DNA of 64,000 bases from a bacterium (GTDB lineage: Bacteria; Electryoneota; RPQS01), in contig JADJCU010000003.1 of NCBI GenBank assembly GCA_016703065.1, positions 1 to 64,000 of the forward strand. The letters are read 5' to 3'. The notes beneath the pieces are model-generated. The model saw nothing but the letters and a program-made list of their open reading frames with translations. It searched no databases and was not told where the DNA came from. The position numbers were made by a program, and so were the translations under genes. Below are positions 35,511 to 46,273 of the stretch, one piece after another. How positions within the stretch are numbered: the stretch's first letter is position 1; every line of letters begins with the position of its first letter.

Positions 35511-36624
35511 GTTCAACAAGGAGTCGTTGGAATAGCGAAACAGTTTGCGCCGTTTGCTGCGATAGGGACCATTCTGTTTCAACCAATGTACGCCCGGATT
35601 CTCCAATCATCGGCAATCGATCACGCTCCGTCAAAGCTCGCCTCAGGGCGTTCGCCATCGCTGCCGCATCACCAACCGGCACGGACCAGCCATTGACGCC
35701 ATCGCGCACAACTTCAGCAAGGATATTGACGTCGGTTGAGATGATTGGTTTGGCATAGGCCATGTACTCGAGCGCAATGCGGCACACGGCCTCGCTGCGG
35801 ACAGAAGTGATGATCCCGACGTCAATTTCGGCTAGCAAAGGGCGAACATCTGCGAGACGGGACTCGAACCGAAGGGAGTCCACCACTCCGCGGTTCTGCG
35901 CAAGAGCGCGTAAGTCGGCTGCGGAACGTTGTCGATTGTCGTCGCCCGTGAGCAGAACGACAAATTGATTTCGTTCGGCGGGCGACAAGAGCGCAAGCGC
36001 CTCAATCAGAAGCTCCTGGCCCTTCTCCGGGCTTAAGCGAGCGACGATAGCTCCGAAGAGCGCGTGAGCAGGGACATTCAGGCGAGCGCGCCAATTCTCG
36101 GTGGCAACAGCCGGGAAGAGCGCGAGATCGAGTCCGGGATGAATGACCTCTTCTATCTGGCGAGCAAATCGAAATGCGGTTCGATAACGCGGCAGCGAAG
36201 ACGCAGTCGAGTAGATCATGGCGTCGGTTCTACGCTCGTGAATCCAGCGATTGATCAGATTGCTCTTTGGCGGACGCGGCTCAGCGACGGTGCGAACAAC
36301 GGGAAGCCCGCGGGAGCGGTTGACCCACGCAACCAAGGCATGGCCCGGAGGGCAGTGCGGATTCAAAACATCCGGCTTGAAGCGGTGAAAGGTTGCATGC
36401 AGATGCCTCACAGCACGGGCCAATTCGAGCGGATTTGTGGTGTGGAAATCGAAGTCATCGTTCAGCAGCAGCTCTTCGGCGCGCGCCCAATCGGCAAGGG
36501 GCGACATCCGCTGAGCGTAGAGGAAGACGTCGTGCCCGGCTGTCCGCAGTCCGCGCGCGAGGTGCAGGGTATACCAGGCCATCGCGCTGGCAAACCGAAC
36601 GTGGCAGGTCAAGAGGATTTTCAC
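35503..36624 (-). CDS. Family 4 glycosyltransferase
   Basis: 373 residues, intact. GT-B fold: N-terminal MKILLTCHVRFASAMAWYTLHLARGL, donor-binding half with ARLSPEKGQELLIEALALL, VVLLTGDD and the EX7E-like region RSEAVCRIALEYMAYAKPIIS followed by NGWSVPVGDAAAMANAL. Retaining transferase for lipopolysaccharide core. It is the first gene of the minus-strand block, divergent from the 5'-nucleotidase. Confidence 0.88.
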   Translation of the reverse strand: MKILLTCHVRFASAMAWYTLHLARGLRTAGHDVFLYAQRMSPLADWARAEELLLNDDFDFHTTNPLELARAVRHLHATFHRFKPDVLNPHCPPGHALVAWVNRSRGLPVVRTVAEPRPPKSNLINRWIHERRTDAMIYSTASSLPRYRTAFRFARQIEEVIHPGLDLALFPAVATENWRARLNVPAHALFGAIVARLSPEKGQELLIEALALLSPAERNQFVVLLTGDDNRQRSAADLRALAQNRGVVDSLRFESRLADVRPLLAEIDVGIITSVRSEAVCRIALEYMAYAKPIISTDVNILAEVVRDGVNGWSVPVGDAAAMANALRRALTERDRLPMIGESGRTLVETEWSLSQQTAQTVSLFQRLLVEHA

Positions 36625-36689
36625 GGCACAAGAAAAAGCGATGTTTCAAGCGGCCGAGGCTCTTGAAAGTCTAACGGAGAGAGTGTAAA

Positions 36690-38207
36690 TTGCTGTACCT
36701 GCAAGGAGGCGGAATGCGGCACTTAATCTGGGTAATTTTGGCGGCGGTGACGGGATGCACCGGAGCTCGGACATTAACGATATTGCATACGAACGATATT
36801 CACGGGCATTTCGTTTCCGGGCGCGCGGCGTGGCGCAGCGACAGTGCGCTTGTCGGCGGCTTCGTGGCCCTCTCGGGGCATTGGACAGTGTCCGGCAGGC
36901 GGACAGGTTCACGGTGTACCTCGACGCCGGCGACTTGATGACGGGGAATCCGATCTGCAACAAGGTCGTCGACGGCGTGGAAGGCGGTGCGCTGCTGAAC
37001 ATGCTCAGACTATGCGGATGCGAAGCAGGATGTCCGGGAAATCACGAGTTTGATCTTGGCGCCGATCATATCAGGAGGATACCTGTCCACAGGGCGAATC
37101 GACTTTGTCTGTGCTAACTTGGTCGAGAAGAGTTCCGGCGCTGCACTCTGCCCACCGCATAAGATCATTGAGCGAGGTGGAATGCGCATCGGTGTGATCG
37201 GATTATTGTTAACCGATCTTGCGGGCGTCACGTCAAAACACGCGATCGAGGACTTTGACGTGCTTGAAATTGCACAGGCGGCACAGGCTGCAATTGACGA
37301 ACTTGATCCTCAATCGGACTTGATTGTGTTGCTCACACACAACGGCTACGAGAGTGACAAGGAACTCGCTCGGGCCGTGCGCGGCTGCGACATTATCGTC
37401 GGCGGCCACAGCCATACGCGGCTATCCGAGCCCGTGACGGAGAATGGAGTGCTGATCGTGCAGGCTGGTTCGTACCTGAAGCAACTCGGCGTATTGGAAG
37501 TAACTGTTACGAAAGACCGCGTCGTCGCACACCGAGGAAGTCTGGTAGAGCTTGAAGCGGCACGTTTCAAGGCCGACCAAGCGGTGGCGGACTATGTGGC
37601 TCCGTTCGCAGAAGCGATTGAACGGGAGTACGGTGAGGTGATCGCGACGGCCAACCAACCCATCGCGCGACGCTACAATCAATCAAGTCCGTTGGGCAAC
37701 CTAGTCTGCGATCTTCTGCGCAGTCATTATGCCACAGACTTTGCAGTTACGAATTCGGGCGGATTGCGCAAGGATCTCGCGGCCGGACCTGTGCGCAAGC
37801 TCGACTGTCTGGAGCTCATGCCGTTTGTGAACGCAGTAACGTTGTTCGAGGCGACAGGTGCCGAGCTGCAGACATTCGCTTTACGACAGGCAGAGGCCGC
37901 ACTTGCCAATGACCGTGAGGTTTTGCAGATGTCAGGAGTTGAGATTCGCTACACGGCACAGGGAAGCGCTGCGGTGGACGTTGAAGTGTTGATCAACGGA
38001 ACCCGAGCGCAGGCGGACCAAACTTATCGCGGGGTGTCAATAGACTACGTGCTCGTACAGCAGGCTGACAAGTACCTCGGGTTCGAGCCAAACGGATTGG
38101 AGGGAACCGGCGTCTTGTTCAGCGAGTTTCTTATACAAGCGTTGGCGTCGGCTCCGCAGCCGCTAACCGGTCAAGAAGATGACAGATTAATACGAAGGAA
38201 TCCATGA
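36690..38207 (+). CDS. 5'-nucleotidase / cyclic phosphodiesterase family (UshA-like), frameshifted
   Basis: Periplasmic metallophosphatase. The N-terminus is a probable lipoprotein (LIWVILAAVTGCTG). Metal-site motifs: LTILHTNDIHGHF, LDAGDLMTG, PGNHEFDLG, LLTHNGYESD and GGHSHTRL. The C-terminal substrate domain has NQSSPLGNLVCDLLR and VTNSGGLRKDL. Breaks lie near 36890 and near 37060. The start is an ATG near 36714 with AGGAGG upstream, giving a protein of about 500 residues. Ends with an ATGA overlap to the next gene. Confidence 0.88.
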
Positions 38208-38636
38208 ACGAGAAGCCTGTTGTGCTGGTGCTCTGCACCGGCAATTCCATGCGCAGTCAGATGGCCGAAGGGCTGCTCCGTCACGACTTGGGTCATTTGA
38301 TCGAAGTGCACTCTGCGGGCACTCATCCATCCTATGTGCATCCCAATACGATAGACGCGTTGGCGGAGATAGGCATCGATATCTCGCAGCATCGGTCAAA
38401 AGAGCGTACGGGAGTTTCTGGATTGCAACGTAGACCTCGTCATAACGGTGTGCGACAGCGCGGAACAGAATTGTCCGATTCTGCCAAACGCACGACTGCG
38501 AGTTCACCAACCGTATCGAGATCCATATCACATGATGTCAACGGAAGAGCCGCATCAGTTGTTTGCGGCGCTTCGGGACAATATGCGACGCGAGCTGGCT
38601 GAGCTGGTACGGCGCGAACTTGGGCTGCCGAATTAG
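38204..38636 (+). CDS. ArsC-type arsenate reductase / low-molecular-weight phosphatase, frameshifted
   Basis: Thioredoxin-coupled ArsC fold. The P-loop is VLCTGNSMRSQMAEGLL (Cys-x5-Arg-Ser). After a break near 38405 comes VDLVITVCDSAEQNCPIL, with the two redox cysteines of the family, and HQPYRDPY in the place of the usual HWP-DP segment. The repaired length is about 143 residues. Translational coupling to the 5'-nucleotidase could mean a phosphatase rather than an arsenic role; no other ars gene is nearby. It overlaps dus tail-to-tail by 4 bp. Confidence 0.78.
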
Positions 38637-39712
38637 CACCAGACCGGGGCTTCGTCAATTGCGGACTGCGGCCTCTCGACGGGCACGTCTGGCAAATTGA
38701 GGAGATAGTCGCGCAGGGCAACGATGACGTCGTCAGGTTCAAGCAGATTCATCGCATGCCGCTTGAAGGACGCGCATCCGTGCAGACCCTTAACGTAGAT
38801 AAGCAGGTGTTTACGGAATTCCAGGACAGCGCGACGTGACAAGGAGTAGAAGTCGAGCATCCAGAGCAATTGCTGTTCCGCCGCCGCACAGCGTTCGCGC
38901 GGCGTGGGTGGCACAGCAGGGGTATTGGTGCCGAGCAGGTGTCGAATTTCGCGAAAGATGAAGGGATACCCCATCGCCGCACGCCCGATCATGACGGCAT
39001 CACAGCCAGTGGCTTTGATCAGGGTTTGCACATCCTCAGCCGAGCGCACGTCACCATTGCCGATGACCGGGATATTGACCGCGTTTTTTACCTCACCGAT
39101 CCACTCCCAATGCGCACGGCCTTGAAAGAATTCGCTGCGGGTGCGAGCGTGAACTGTCACCCATGCGGCTCCGGCGGATTCAACGGCTTTGGCGACCTCG
39201 ACGGCATTCAAAGAGCGATAGTCCCAGCCGCTGCGCATCTTTACAGATACGGGAATGTTCACGGCTTTAACAGCCGCTTCGACGATACGCGCGAGTAGTC
39301 CGACGTCTTTTAGGAGCGCCGCACCGCCCTGATTGAGAATGATCTTCTTAACCGGGCAGCCGAAGTTGAGATCGAGACCATCGGGTTCGAGCTCTTCGAG
39401 TAAGCGCGCAGCATCCGCCGCTTGGTTCGGTGACGTCGCGAAATACTGTACGAAGTACGGCCGCTCTTCTTTGTTAAAACCCGCCATACGACGGGTTTTC
39501 TCGTTGTTTCGGCGCGTGCCTTCGCCAGACAGCATTTCAGAGAAGACCATACCCGCTCCGAACTGTCGGGCCATTCGGCGCATCGCCGTGTCGGTCCAAC
39601 CGGCCAACGGCGCGAGCACGGCGGGCGAATCGAGCGTCAGCGGCCCGAGTTGCGTCGTTACGGCCGGCATGGCAGGTGTGGTGTTGTTGGCGTCAGCAAT
39701 CACTGAGGGCAA
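38633..39712 (-). CDS. tRNA-dihydrouridine synthase (DusB-like)
   Basis: 359 residues, intact. FMN-dependent reduction of uridine in tRNA. Landmarks: LAPLAGWTDTAMRRMARQFGA, LDLNFGCPVKKI with the catalytic Cys, VSVKMRSGWD, VTVHARTRSEFFQG, IPVIGNGDVRSAED and AVMIGRAAMGYPFIF. The C-terminal helical domain is present. It is preceded by the methyltransferase gene on the same strand. Confidence 0.95.
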   Translation of the reverse strand: MPSVIADANNTTPAMPAVTTQLGPLTLDSPAVLAPLAGWTDTAMRRMARQFGAGMVFSEMLSGEGTRRNNEKTRRMAGFNKEERPYFVQYFATSPNQAADAARLLEELEPDGLDLNFGCPVKKIILNQGGAALLKDVGLLARIVEAAVKAVNIPVSVKMRSGWDYRSLNAVEVAKAVESAGAAWVTVHARTRSEFFQGRAHWEWIGEVKNAVNIPVIGNGDVRSAEDVQTLIKATGCDAVMIGRAAMGYPFIFREIRHLLGTNTPAVPPTPRERCAAAEQQLLWMLDFYSLSRRAVLEFRKHLLIYVKGLHGCASFKRHAMNLLEPDDVIVALRDYLLNLPDVPVERPQSAIDEAPVWC

Positions 39713-39724
39713 GACTGGCGTGCG

Positions 39725-40534
39725 TTACTTCTTTTTGTGAGCTGTGACAATAAGTTCCATGGAAAACCACTGCAACGGCTGCGGCGGCAGATACCACGCG
39801 CCGTGGCTTTGCACATTGCTGAAACCCGCACCTGTAAGCAGTGACCTGATTTCGGGCACCGTGTAACAGCGGACGCCGTCCTTCTCCGGGTTCTCGCCTT
39901 CGACAATGATTGTGCCGTCAGGACACGCGAGCTCCCAAGAGCCTCCCAAGCGGCACGTGTCCTCGTCAAATTCGGCGCGATGCAACAGAAACCCTTCGTC
40001 ACATTCGAGCCACTCCGGGCCGAGATGATTGGACAGGCCGTAGGGATGCTGTCCGGTCAGAAGCAGTTTTCCACCGGGCTTCAGCGCATCGTAGATGTTT
40101 CTGATCGTCTTTGCATTCTCTTCATCCGAGCCAAAGCCGAAGCTCATGCCGAGAACAACAACATGATCGAACGGATCCTTAACGCGGAGTTTGCGCATGT
40201 CTCCGACTTCAAATTTGGCAGCGACGTTGTGATGTTTGGCGAGTTGTAGTGCATGTTCGATGAGGACCGGCGTGATATCGATGCCCGTGATATTGGCTCC
40301 GCGTTCTGCAAACAGGACGGCCTGAAAGCCGGCACCGCAGCCTAAATCAAGCACACGCTGGCTTTTCTTCATGCCGAGGACCTCCCAGCAGTATTCGACT
40401 ACCTGTTCGCTCTTGAGGTGAGTCGCTTCGTCACCGCCGACCAGGCGGATGCGCCAGAATTCGGCCCAGAATTCGTCCCAGGTCCGTACGACGCGGTTGA
40501 ACTGTTTTGGCTTTGTGCGGGTTTTGCTTGGCAT
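39725..40534 (-). CDS. Class I SAM-dependent methyltransferase
   Basis: 269 residues, intact. Motif I VLDLGCGAGFQAVLFAERGA, then ITGIDITPVLIEHA, a motif II-like HVVVLGMSFGFGSDEEN and LKPGGKLLLTGQHPYGL. The end LQWFSMELIVTAHKKK is usual for small-molecule methyltransferases. The substrate cannot be told; neighbours (dus downstream, GH20-like protein upstream) do not help. Confidence 0.85.
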   Translation of the reverse strand: MPSKTRTKPKQFNRVVRTWDEFWAEFWRIRLVGGDEATHLKSEQVVEYCWEVLGMKKSQRVLDLGCGAGFQAVLFAERGANITGIDITPVLIEHALQLAKHHNVAAKFEVGDMRKLRVKDPFDHVVVLGMSFGFGSDEENAKTIRNIYDALKPGGKLLLTGQHPYGLSNHLGPEWLECDEGFLLHRAEFDEDTCRLGGSWELACPDGTIIVEGENPEKDGVRCYTVPEIRSLLTGAGFSNVQSHGAWYLPPQPLQWFSMELIVTAHKKK

Positions 40535-40594
40535 AGGGCTCGCTTGTTATCGAAAGTGAAGAAATATATGCTTTTCGGAGGAGTGATGCAACAG

Positions 40595-40624
40595 AAACGG
40601 GTCTGCGCCATGCAGACCCGTTTT
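40595..40624. terminator. Bidirectional terminator-like hairpin
   Basis: A 12-bp stem AAACGGGTCTGC / GCAGACCCGTTT with a 5-nt loop. It lies between the GH20-like gene (ends 40686) and the methyltransferase start (40534), both on the minus strand. Confidence 0.7.
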
Positions 40625-40685
40625 GATCTAAACTAAGCAAAAACAGTAGCAAATAGGTTTATCTGAGATTGGCTTTTACGGCAAC

Positions 40686-43429
40686 CTATCGTTTGACGGC
40701 CTGAGACTTTGACTGATCGATCTGCGGCCAAATTGGGCGAACGACCAAAAACTCCACGGGCATGTGCTGGAAGAGCTTTGGATCGAAGTAGAACTGATTC
40801 TGGCCCGGCGGGACGATTGAAACGAGCGTTTGATCCCTGCACGACAGGTCGCGGTCCTTAGACCAGTGGACTTCATAGCCATTTGCGCCGGCCACCTCAG
40901 GCCACTGAATCATGTATCCATCGATGGTCGGAATGATCTCGCCGTCGTACCTCCCCTGCTCGAGGCTCTGGTTTCCTCCGGCAACGGGCAAGGCAGAAAT
41001 ATACGCACGCGCTGGGGCATCGGGCGGCAGCCTGCGGGTTTGCGAGCGATGGTCGGTTGCCGAGAAGTAGTATTCGATGCTTGTCGCGTTGGCAGGCGGG
41101 ATGAGGTTAGAGCGGTACATTCGCGGTCCAGACATCGGGGCGTGACCGTCGTCAGTTGCCACCGGGAAGGAAGCGATAACTCAACGAGGCGGGCAGTGAT
41201 ACTCGTTGGCGCGTTAATGAGGAATGAGTCACTCCACATTTCACACATCAGATGCACGGTGTCTGGACGAGCTGTGTAACGCGGCGGATTGTGGACAAAG
41301 AACGGTCCGAAGTTCCATGCCAAGCTGGAGAACTCGAGCATGTTGCTAAAAGCTCCAAGGAACCAATCCCAGATCAGGAAGCCCGTGCAATTGGCGGCGC
41401 GGCGGGCTACGCTCGCGCCTTCGACCGCTTTCGCGAATGAATTGCCGCCCCAGTACGACATAAGCGCTGCGTGACCGTCTGCGTTAAAATAGTAGAAGCT
41501 CGAATCCATATTGCGGCTGTAGTCGGTCATGACCATCATCTCGACATTCGGGTCAACCTGCTGCAGCGCCCCGACGTTCCACGGGGACGTTGTGACGGGA
41601 TGACAGCGGTTGTCCTTGACCATAATATCGAAGGCGTCACCGTAGCTACGGATCGGCATACCGGGGTTGCGGCTTTGCACGATCTGGTTCATCTGATTGA
41701 CGTAGCCACCGACCAACTGTCCCGGCGTCATTCCGCGGCTCACGCAGTTCTGATCGTATCCAGCGAGCGTCACTTCAATCATGTGGACTTTGATTCCGTC
41801 GGGCGCAAGCATCGAATCGAGGTTGCGAATTTGCTCTTGATAGTATTCGAGCGGTTCCAACATGCTCGAGCAAACGGTTTCTCGCCCGCCCTGATAGAGA
41901 ATTCCAGTATGCCAGTCGAGTGTGACCTGATTTCCTACAGCAAGAGCACCGCCTGGAACACGGGCGAAACGCGGAGAGGCATAGTACTGTTCGTAGTCAT
42001 AGACATCGGTTTCGGTGATGGTGTAGTCGACATTTTCCGTCACTAGGATATTGCCGGGTTGTTTGTGAACGGCGAACGGCGTATCCGGCCGACGCAGCAT
42101 GCGCATTGGTCCCGCATTTTCGAAGGAAATATCATCAATCCACAGCGTGCCTGAAGAATATTCCTCCGGACCGATCCAGAGCGACGCGCTGTCCGTATTG
42201 TAGACAGAGAACTCGCCTGTGGCCTCAGTCCAGCCGGTAGTAGAGGGCACAGAATTGCGGCCATTGACGAAGTGATTATTTACAGGGTCGTCACCGAGGA
42301 CGAGAATTCTGATCTTTCCTTGGAAGTCTTGAGTCTTGTACCAGAAGCGCAGTCGCATCAGGCGATGATCACCAAAGTTGATCTTTTGATGGACCGTGCG
42401 ATCCCACTGATAGTCTGGCGTCATGTTCGCCCATTTGAGTGACGACGATCCGCTATGGCGATTGACGGCATCGCGGGACAGTAGCGGATAGCCTGACGCC
42501 GGGTACATGGTCCAGTTGTTGGGCACGTTGCCCGTGAAAGACTCGAAGCCCGCATTTGCGACGGTGATTCCGTAGGACGCCGCGGTGAACTGCGTACTGC
42601 CGACGGTCATGGGCATGCCATTAATCGGGACGCCCTCCTGCCAGTACTTTTCGCGAACACGGAGAGCGGTTTGATCGGTTCCAAACGTCAGGAATTGGCC
42701 GCGGCGAATCAAACGATGGCGCAACTCGAGAGCGTGCTCAAGCGCGAACGGGCTGCGCACGGCGTGGCCGCCATCGGGGTCGTTCCACTCAATCTCATCC
42801 ATCTTGCAGTGATAGGCCCACTCGAAGAGCGAGTCGGCATAGTCGTATTCAGACTGCGTGCGCACGGAGGTGTTCACCGTACAGACGCGCTTCGGGAAAT
42901 CCGGCCAGTCGCGAATGTAGACACGATCAAACGTCGTGTTGCCGTAAACATCGCCCATGAGTTTCAGAAGCGAGTAAAGTCCCCACTCCATTCCGGGGTG
43001 ATCCCGCCCCGCGAGGAAGATGTTTCCGGGGTTGACGAGCAGTTGATATTCCTCTTCATGCGTAAGAACGCCGAGGCCGGGAATCTGCGACGCAAGTAGC
43101 GAATCGACCAGTGCGGGGAACCGTTCTGGTGTTCCCAGCCAGAGGGCCACGCCGACTCCATTCCACTGCGAATACGGAATCACCACGGGCGGAATACCCA
43201 TTTTGATCGTAAGTTGAGCAATTACTTCGTCGCGCACATAAGCCTCAAACTGTAGCGCGTTGTCCGGCATGACGGGAGCGATCGCACCGTCAACTACCAA
43301 CGGTGCGGCAGCCAGGCTTCCCATCTGTTGGGGGCGTGGCGCAATGTCATCGAGTCCGGCGCGAACTGGCAATGTCAGCGCGAAAATCGAAAGCAAAAGG
43401 CATGTAAGACTGTAGCACACTCGACACAT
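40686..43429 (-). CDS. Large secreted GH20-like glycosidase-related protein, frameshifted
   Basis: Signal peptide (YSLTCLLLSIFALTLPVRA). The N-terminal part resembles the GH20b domain that precedes beta-hexosaminidase barrels: VAPRPQQ-like start, LGTPERFPALVDSLL, YQLLVNPGNIFLAGRDHPGMEWGLYSL and YIRDWPDFPKRV. A barrel-like region KMDEIEWNDPDGG follows. Residues about 290-440 insert a carbohydrate-binding-like jelly roll (NAGFESFTGNVPNNW ... GTLWIDDISFENAG). The barrel resumes afterwards (ILYQGGRETVCSSMLEPL, LIWDWFLGAFSN). A break near 41165 leads to a fibronectin-like end with VAGANGYEVHWSKDRD. I cannot point to a convincing Asp-Glu catalytic pair. About 900 residues; no YPNPFN tail is visible. 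Confidence 0.65.
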
Positions 43430-43522
43430 GGTTTTAGTCCTGTTTCACCTGGGCACTTGTCCGCTGGCGTGACAATGGTACTGAATCTAATTCATACCCG
43501 CAAGCATTGCCTCGCATGGCCG

Positions 43523-46273
43523 TCACGTAGTTTCAGACTTGTGGGGTTGTTGACGGGCCAGGAGGTTGGCCAAAACTTCTTGAATTTGCTCAGGTTTGAA
43601 CGGCTTGGCCAGATAGTCGTCCATTCCGGCAGCGAGGCATACAAGTCGGTCTCCCTGCGCTGCGTTGGCGGTCAGGGCAACGATCGGAATATCAGGTCTC
43701 ACCGCTCCGGCACGGATCACACGGGATGCTTCGAGGCCGTCCATAACGGGCATTTGCACGTCCACGAAGATGGCGTCGTAATTGTCGGATTCATGAAGTG
43801 TAACGGCCACTTGACCGTTTTCGGCGATTGTGACATCGCAGCCGAGCCGTTCCAGAATACGGCGGGCAAGTTTCTGATTGACCGGGTTATCTTCCGCGAC
43901 CAGCAGTTTGAGTCGGAGCACCCGCGGTTCGACTGCGGCCGGACGGTCCGCATCGTTACTGAGGGCAGGCTGTTTGCCCGAGATGAACCTGAGCAGTGCA
44001 TCTGACCGGGCGGGGATTTCGAGCACAGAGACTCCCGCCGATTCATCCAGGGCGCGGAAGTCGTCTTTGGAATGAGTGGCGCGGAGCACGAGCGGGCGTA
44101 CAGCCGTCGTGTCAGGGTGCCGAAAGAGGGCGTCGATCAATGAGGCCAGACTGGCAAAACTCACGCCGCTGCCAATAAGGAGCAGGGTCCGTTGACAGTC
44201 GTCCTTGCGGACCTGCTCAAACGCCTCAACGCTGCTATTCACAGCATGGACAACCGCGCCATGTCGCGAGAGCGTACTCCCAAGCCACTCCGCGAACAAC
44301 GAGCGGGGTTCCCAGACAATGATATCGGAACCGGAGAGCAATTGATCACGATCCGTTGCGAGCAGCGCATTGGTAGCGACGACGACTTTCAAGCTAAACG
44401 TACTGCCTTCACCGACTTGGCTTTGAACCGTGACATCGCCACCCATCAGACGGGCGAGACTGCGGCAGATTGACAAACCGAGTCCGGTACCGCCGTAGTT
44501 TCGGGACGTCGAGGAATCAGCCTGCGTGAAGTTCTCAAAAATCACATCGAGTCTGTCCTCAGGAATGCCAATTCCGGTGTCGATTACGTCGCAGATCAGT
44601 TCAAATTTGTCGGCATCGAATGCTCTTCCGTCGACACGCAGGAAGATATAGCCGGCGGACGTGAATTTAATTGCGTTGCCAAGGAGATTTGAGATTACCT
44701 GGCGGAGCCTGGTCGGATCGCCAACGATTTTCTGCGGGACATCCGGCGTAACGTGGCAGCCGATTTCAATATGACGGCTGGACGCTTGCAGGGAGAAGAG
44801 CAGGACGACGCTTTCCGCGAGTTCGCGGGGATCAAACTCCACACTTTCGAGGGACATTTGTTTCGCCTCGATCTTCGAGAGATCAAGGATATCATTGATC
44901 AACGTCAGCAACGAGTCGGCGCAGTCCTGAACGGCGCGGGCATAGTCTTGCTGTTCGGACGTAAGCGGGAGTTCAGCCAGCAGGCGTGTGAATCCAACGA
45001 TGCCGTTCATCGGCGTGCGGATTTCGTGGGACATATTGGCGAGAAAACTGCTCTTGGCAAGGCTTGCGGACTCGGCTTCTGCGGCCAATTCGTTGGCGCG
45101 CACAATTGCAGCCTCGAGCTTCTCATTGATGGTTTCGAGTTCCTGATGTGAGAGCCGAATCTGTTCTTGATGGTCGCGGCGCTGGGTCACATCAACGAAT
45201 CCGCAGAGCATGGCGGGGTGCGCCTGCCACAGTATCTCGCGCAAGCTGAGCCCGCACCACTGACTGACGAGGCCGCGGCGCCGCACGCTAACCTCCCAGT
45301 TTTCGAGTGCGACACCCGTGCGAATCGCTCGCTCGAGACGATCTCGATCTTCAGGGACGAGGAGCAGGTCCCAAACGCTCTCGCAATTGGGATCGTTCTC
45401 AGTGACACCGAAGAACGACTGGAAGTTCTGGCTTGCATATACAAGTCGTCCGCTCCATTCATCGACCACGCAGATAGCCATGGGCGCGGCTTCGATAATC
45501 GTGCGGCTGCGGCCTTCGCTTTCTTCAAGAGCACGGAGCATGTAATTCAGGGAGCCTGCGAGATCACCGATTTCGTCTTCGGTCTCGACGACCGCAACAA
45601 CCTGTTGGTCGCCCGCCGCTCGATTTGTCATTGCCTGTCGAATCAAGTTGAGGGGTTTCAGGATGTTGTTGCTGACGAGGGAGTAAGTGGCCACCAGCAG
45701 CACCGCGAGAGTTGCAAGCAGAAACATCAGGAGTCGCGCGGTATCTTCAAACACGATTCGTCGCGCGTCTGTCGTTTTGAGCACGACAAGAATGGCACCA
45801 AACTCGGAGCTGGCGACGTGCTTGCCATCGAAGGAGCGTGCGTGGCCGTAAAGCTGATCATTGTAGAATCGGCTGTCGCCGCTGACTCGGCGTTCCAGCA
45901 CGGCGAGAAGGTGCGCGTGCTCGGGGTTAGGGCCAATCGCCGTAGCGGGCTTGCCGACGAGGGTGCTGCGCGTGGCAGCGATAATCGTCGGTGGTGTTCC
46001 GGAAACGACTATGATCTTGTTTATGTCCCGTTCGACGCCCAGAGACTTCGTCAGTCGGACGAGAATATCGGCATTGGGATCGTGGAGACCGGCGCGGAGG
46101 GCAGAGTGAATCAGTTCCGCACGAGTCTCCAAGTGTGTCAGGAGCTGGCGTTCAAAGAGTTTTTGAATACCAAGCGTGCCGGCGGCGGCCAACACAAGCC
46201 CTATAGCCAGCAGCGGTAGAACCAGTTTCAGTCCGAGCGAAGATTTAACACGGCGCATGCCTCTGGCGATCAT
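43523..46273 (-). CDS. Hybrid sensor histidine kinase (HAMP-PAS-HisKA-HATPase-REC)
   Basis: 916 residues, intact. Span 1 (LVLPLLAIGLVLAAAGTLGI), a periplasmic sensor of about 130 residues, span 2 (LLMFLLATLAVLLVATYSLV) and HAMP (ILKPLNLIRQAM ... EIGDLAGSLNYML). A PAS domain follows (ESEGRSRTIIEAAPMAICVVD), then coiled coil, HisKA with FLANMSHEIRTPMNGI, and HATPase with NLLGNAIKFTSAG and GTGLGLSICRSL. A degenerate receiver-like stretch precedes a C-terminal REC domain with phospho-Asp in YDAIFVDVQMPVMDG. Its start overlaps the binding-protein gene by 4 bp (ATGA). No partner regulator with a DNA-binding domain is adjacent. Confidence 0.93.
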   Translation of the reverse strand: MIARGMRRVKSSLGLKLVLPLLAIGLVLAAAGTLGIQKLFERQLLTHLETRAELIHSALRAGLHDPNADILVRLTKSLGVERDINKIIVVSGTPPTIIAATRSTLVGKPATAIGPNPEHAHLLAVLERRVSGDSRFYNDQLYGHARSFDGKHVASSEFGAILVVLKTTDARRIVFEDTARLLMFLLATLAVLLVATYSLVSNNILKPLNLIRQAMTNRAAGDQQVVAVVETEDEIGDLAGSLNYMLRALEESEGRSRTIIEAAPMAICVVDEWSGRLVYASQNFQSFFGVTENDPNCESVWDLLLVPEDRDRLERAIRTGVALENWEVSVRRRGLVSQWCGLSLREILWQAHPAMLCGFVDVTQRRDHQEQIRLSHQELETINEKLEAAIVRANELAAEAESASLAKSSFLANMSHEIRTPMNGIVGFTRLLAELPLTSEQQDYARAVQDCADSLLTLINDILDLSKIEAKQMSLESVEFDPRELAESVVLLFSLQASSRHIEIGCHVTPDVPQKIVGDPTRLRQVISNLLGNAIKFTSAGYIFLRVDGRAFDADKFELICDVIDTGIGIPEDRLDVIFENFTQADSSTSRNYGGTGLGLSICRSLARLMGGDVTVQSQVGEGSTFSLKVVVATNALLATDRDQLLSGSDIIVWEPRSLFAEWLGSTLSRHGAVVHAVNSSVEAFEQVRKDDCQRTLLLIGSGVSFASLASLIDALFRHPDTTAVRPLVLRATHSKDDFRALDESAGVSVLEIPARSDALLRFISGKQPALSNDADRPAAVEPRVLRLKLLVAEDNPVNQKLARRILERLGCDVTIAENGQVAVTLHESDNYDAIFVDVQMPVMDGLEASRVIRAGAVRPDIPIVALTANAAQGDRLVCLAAGMDDYLAKPFKPEQIQEVLANLLARQQPHKSETT

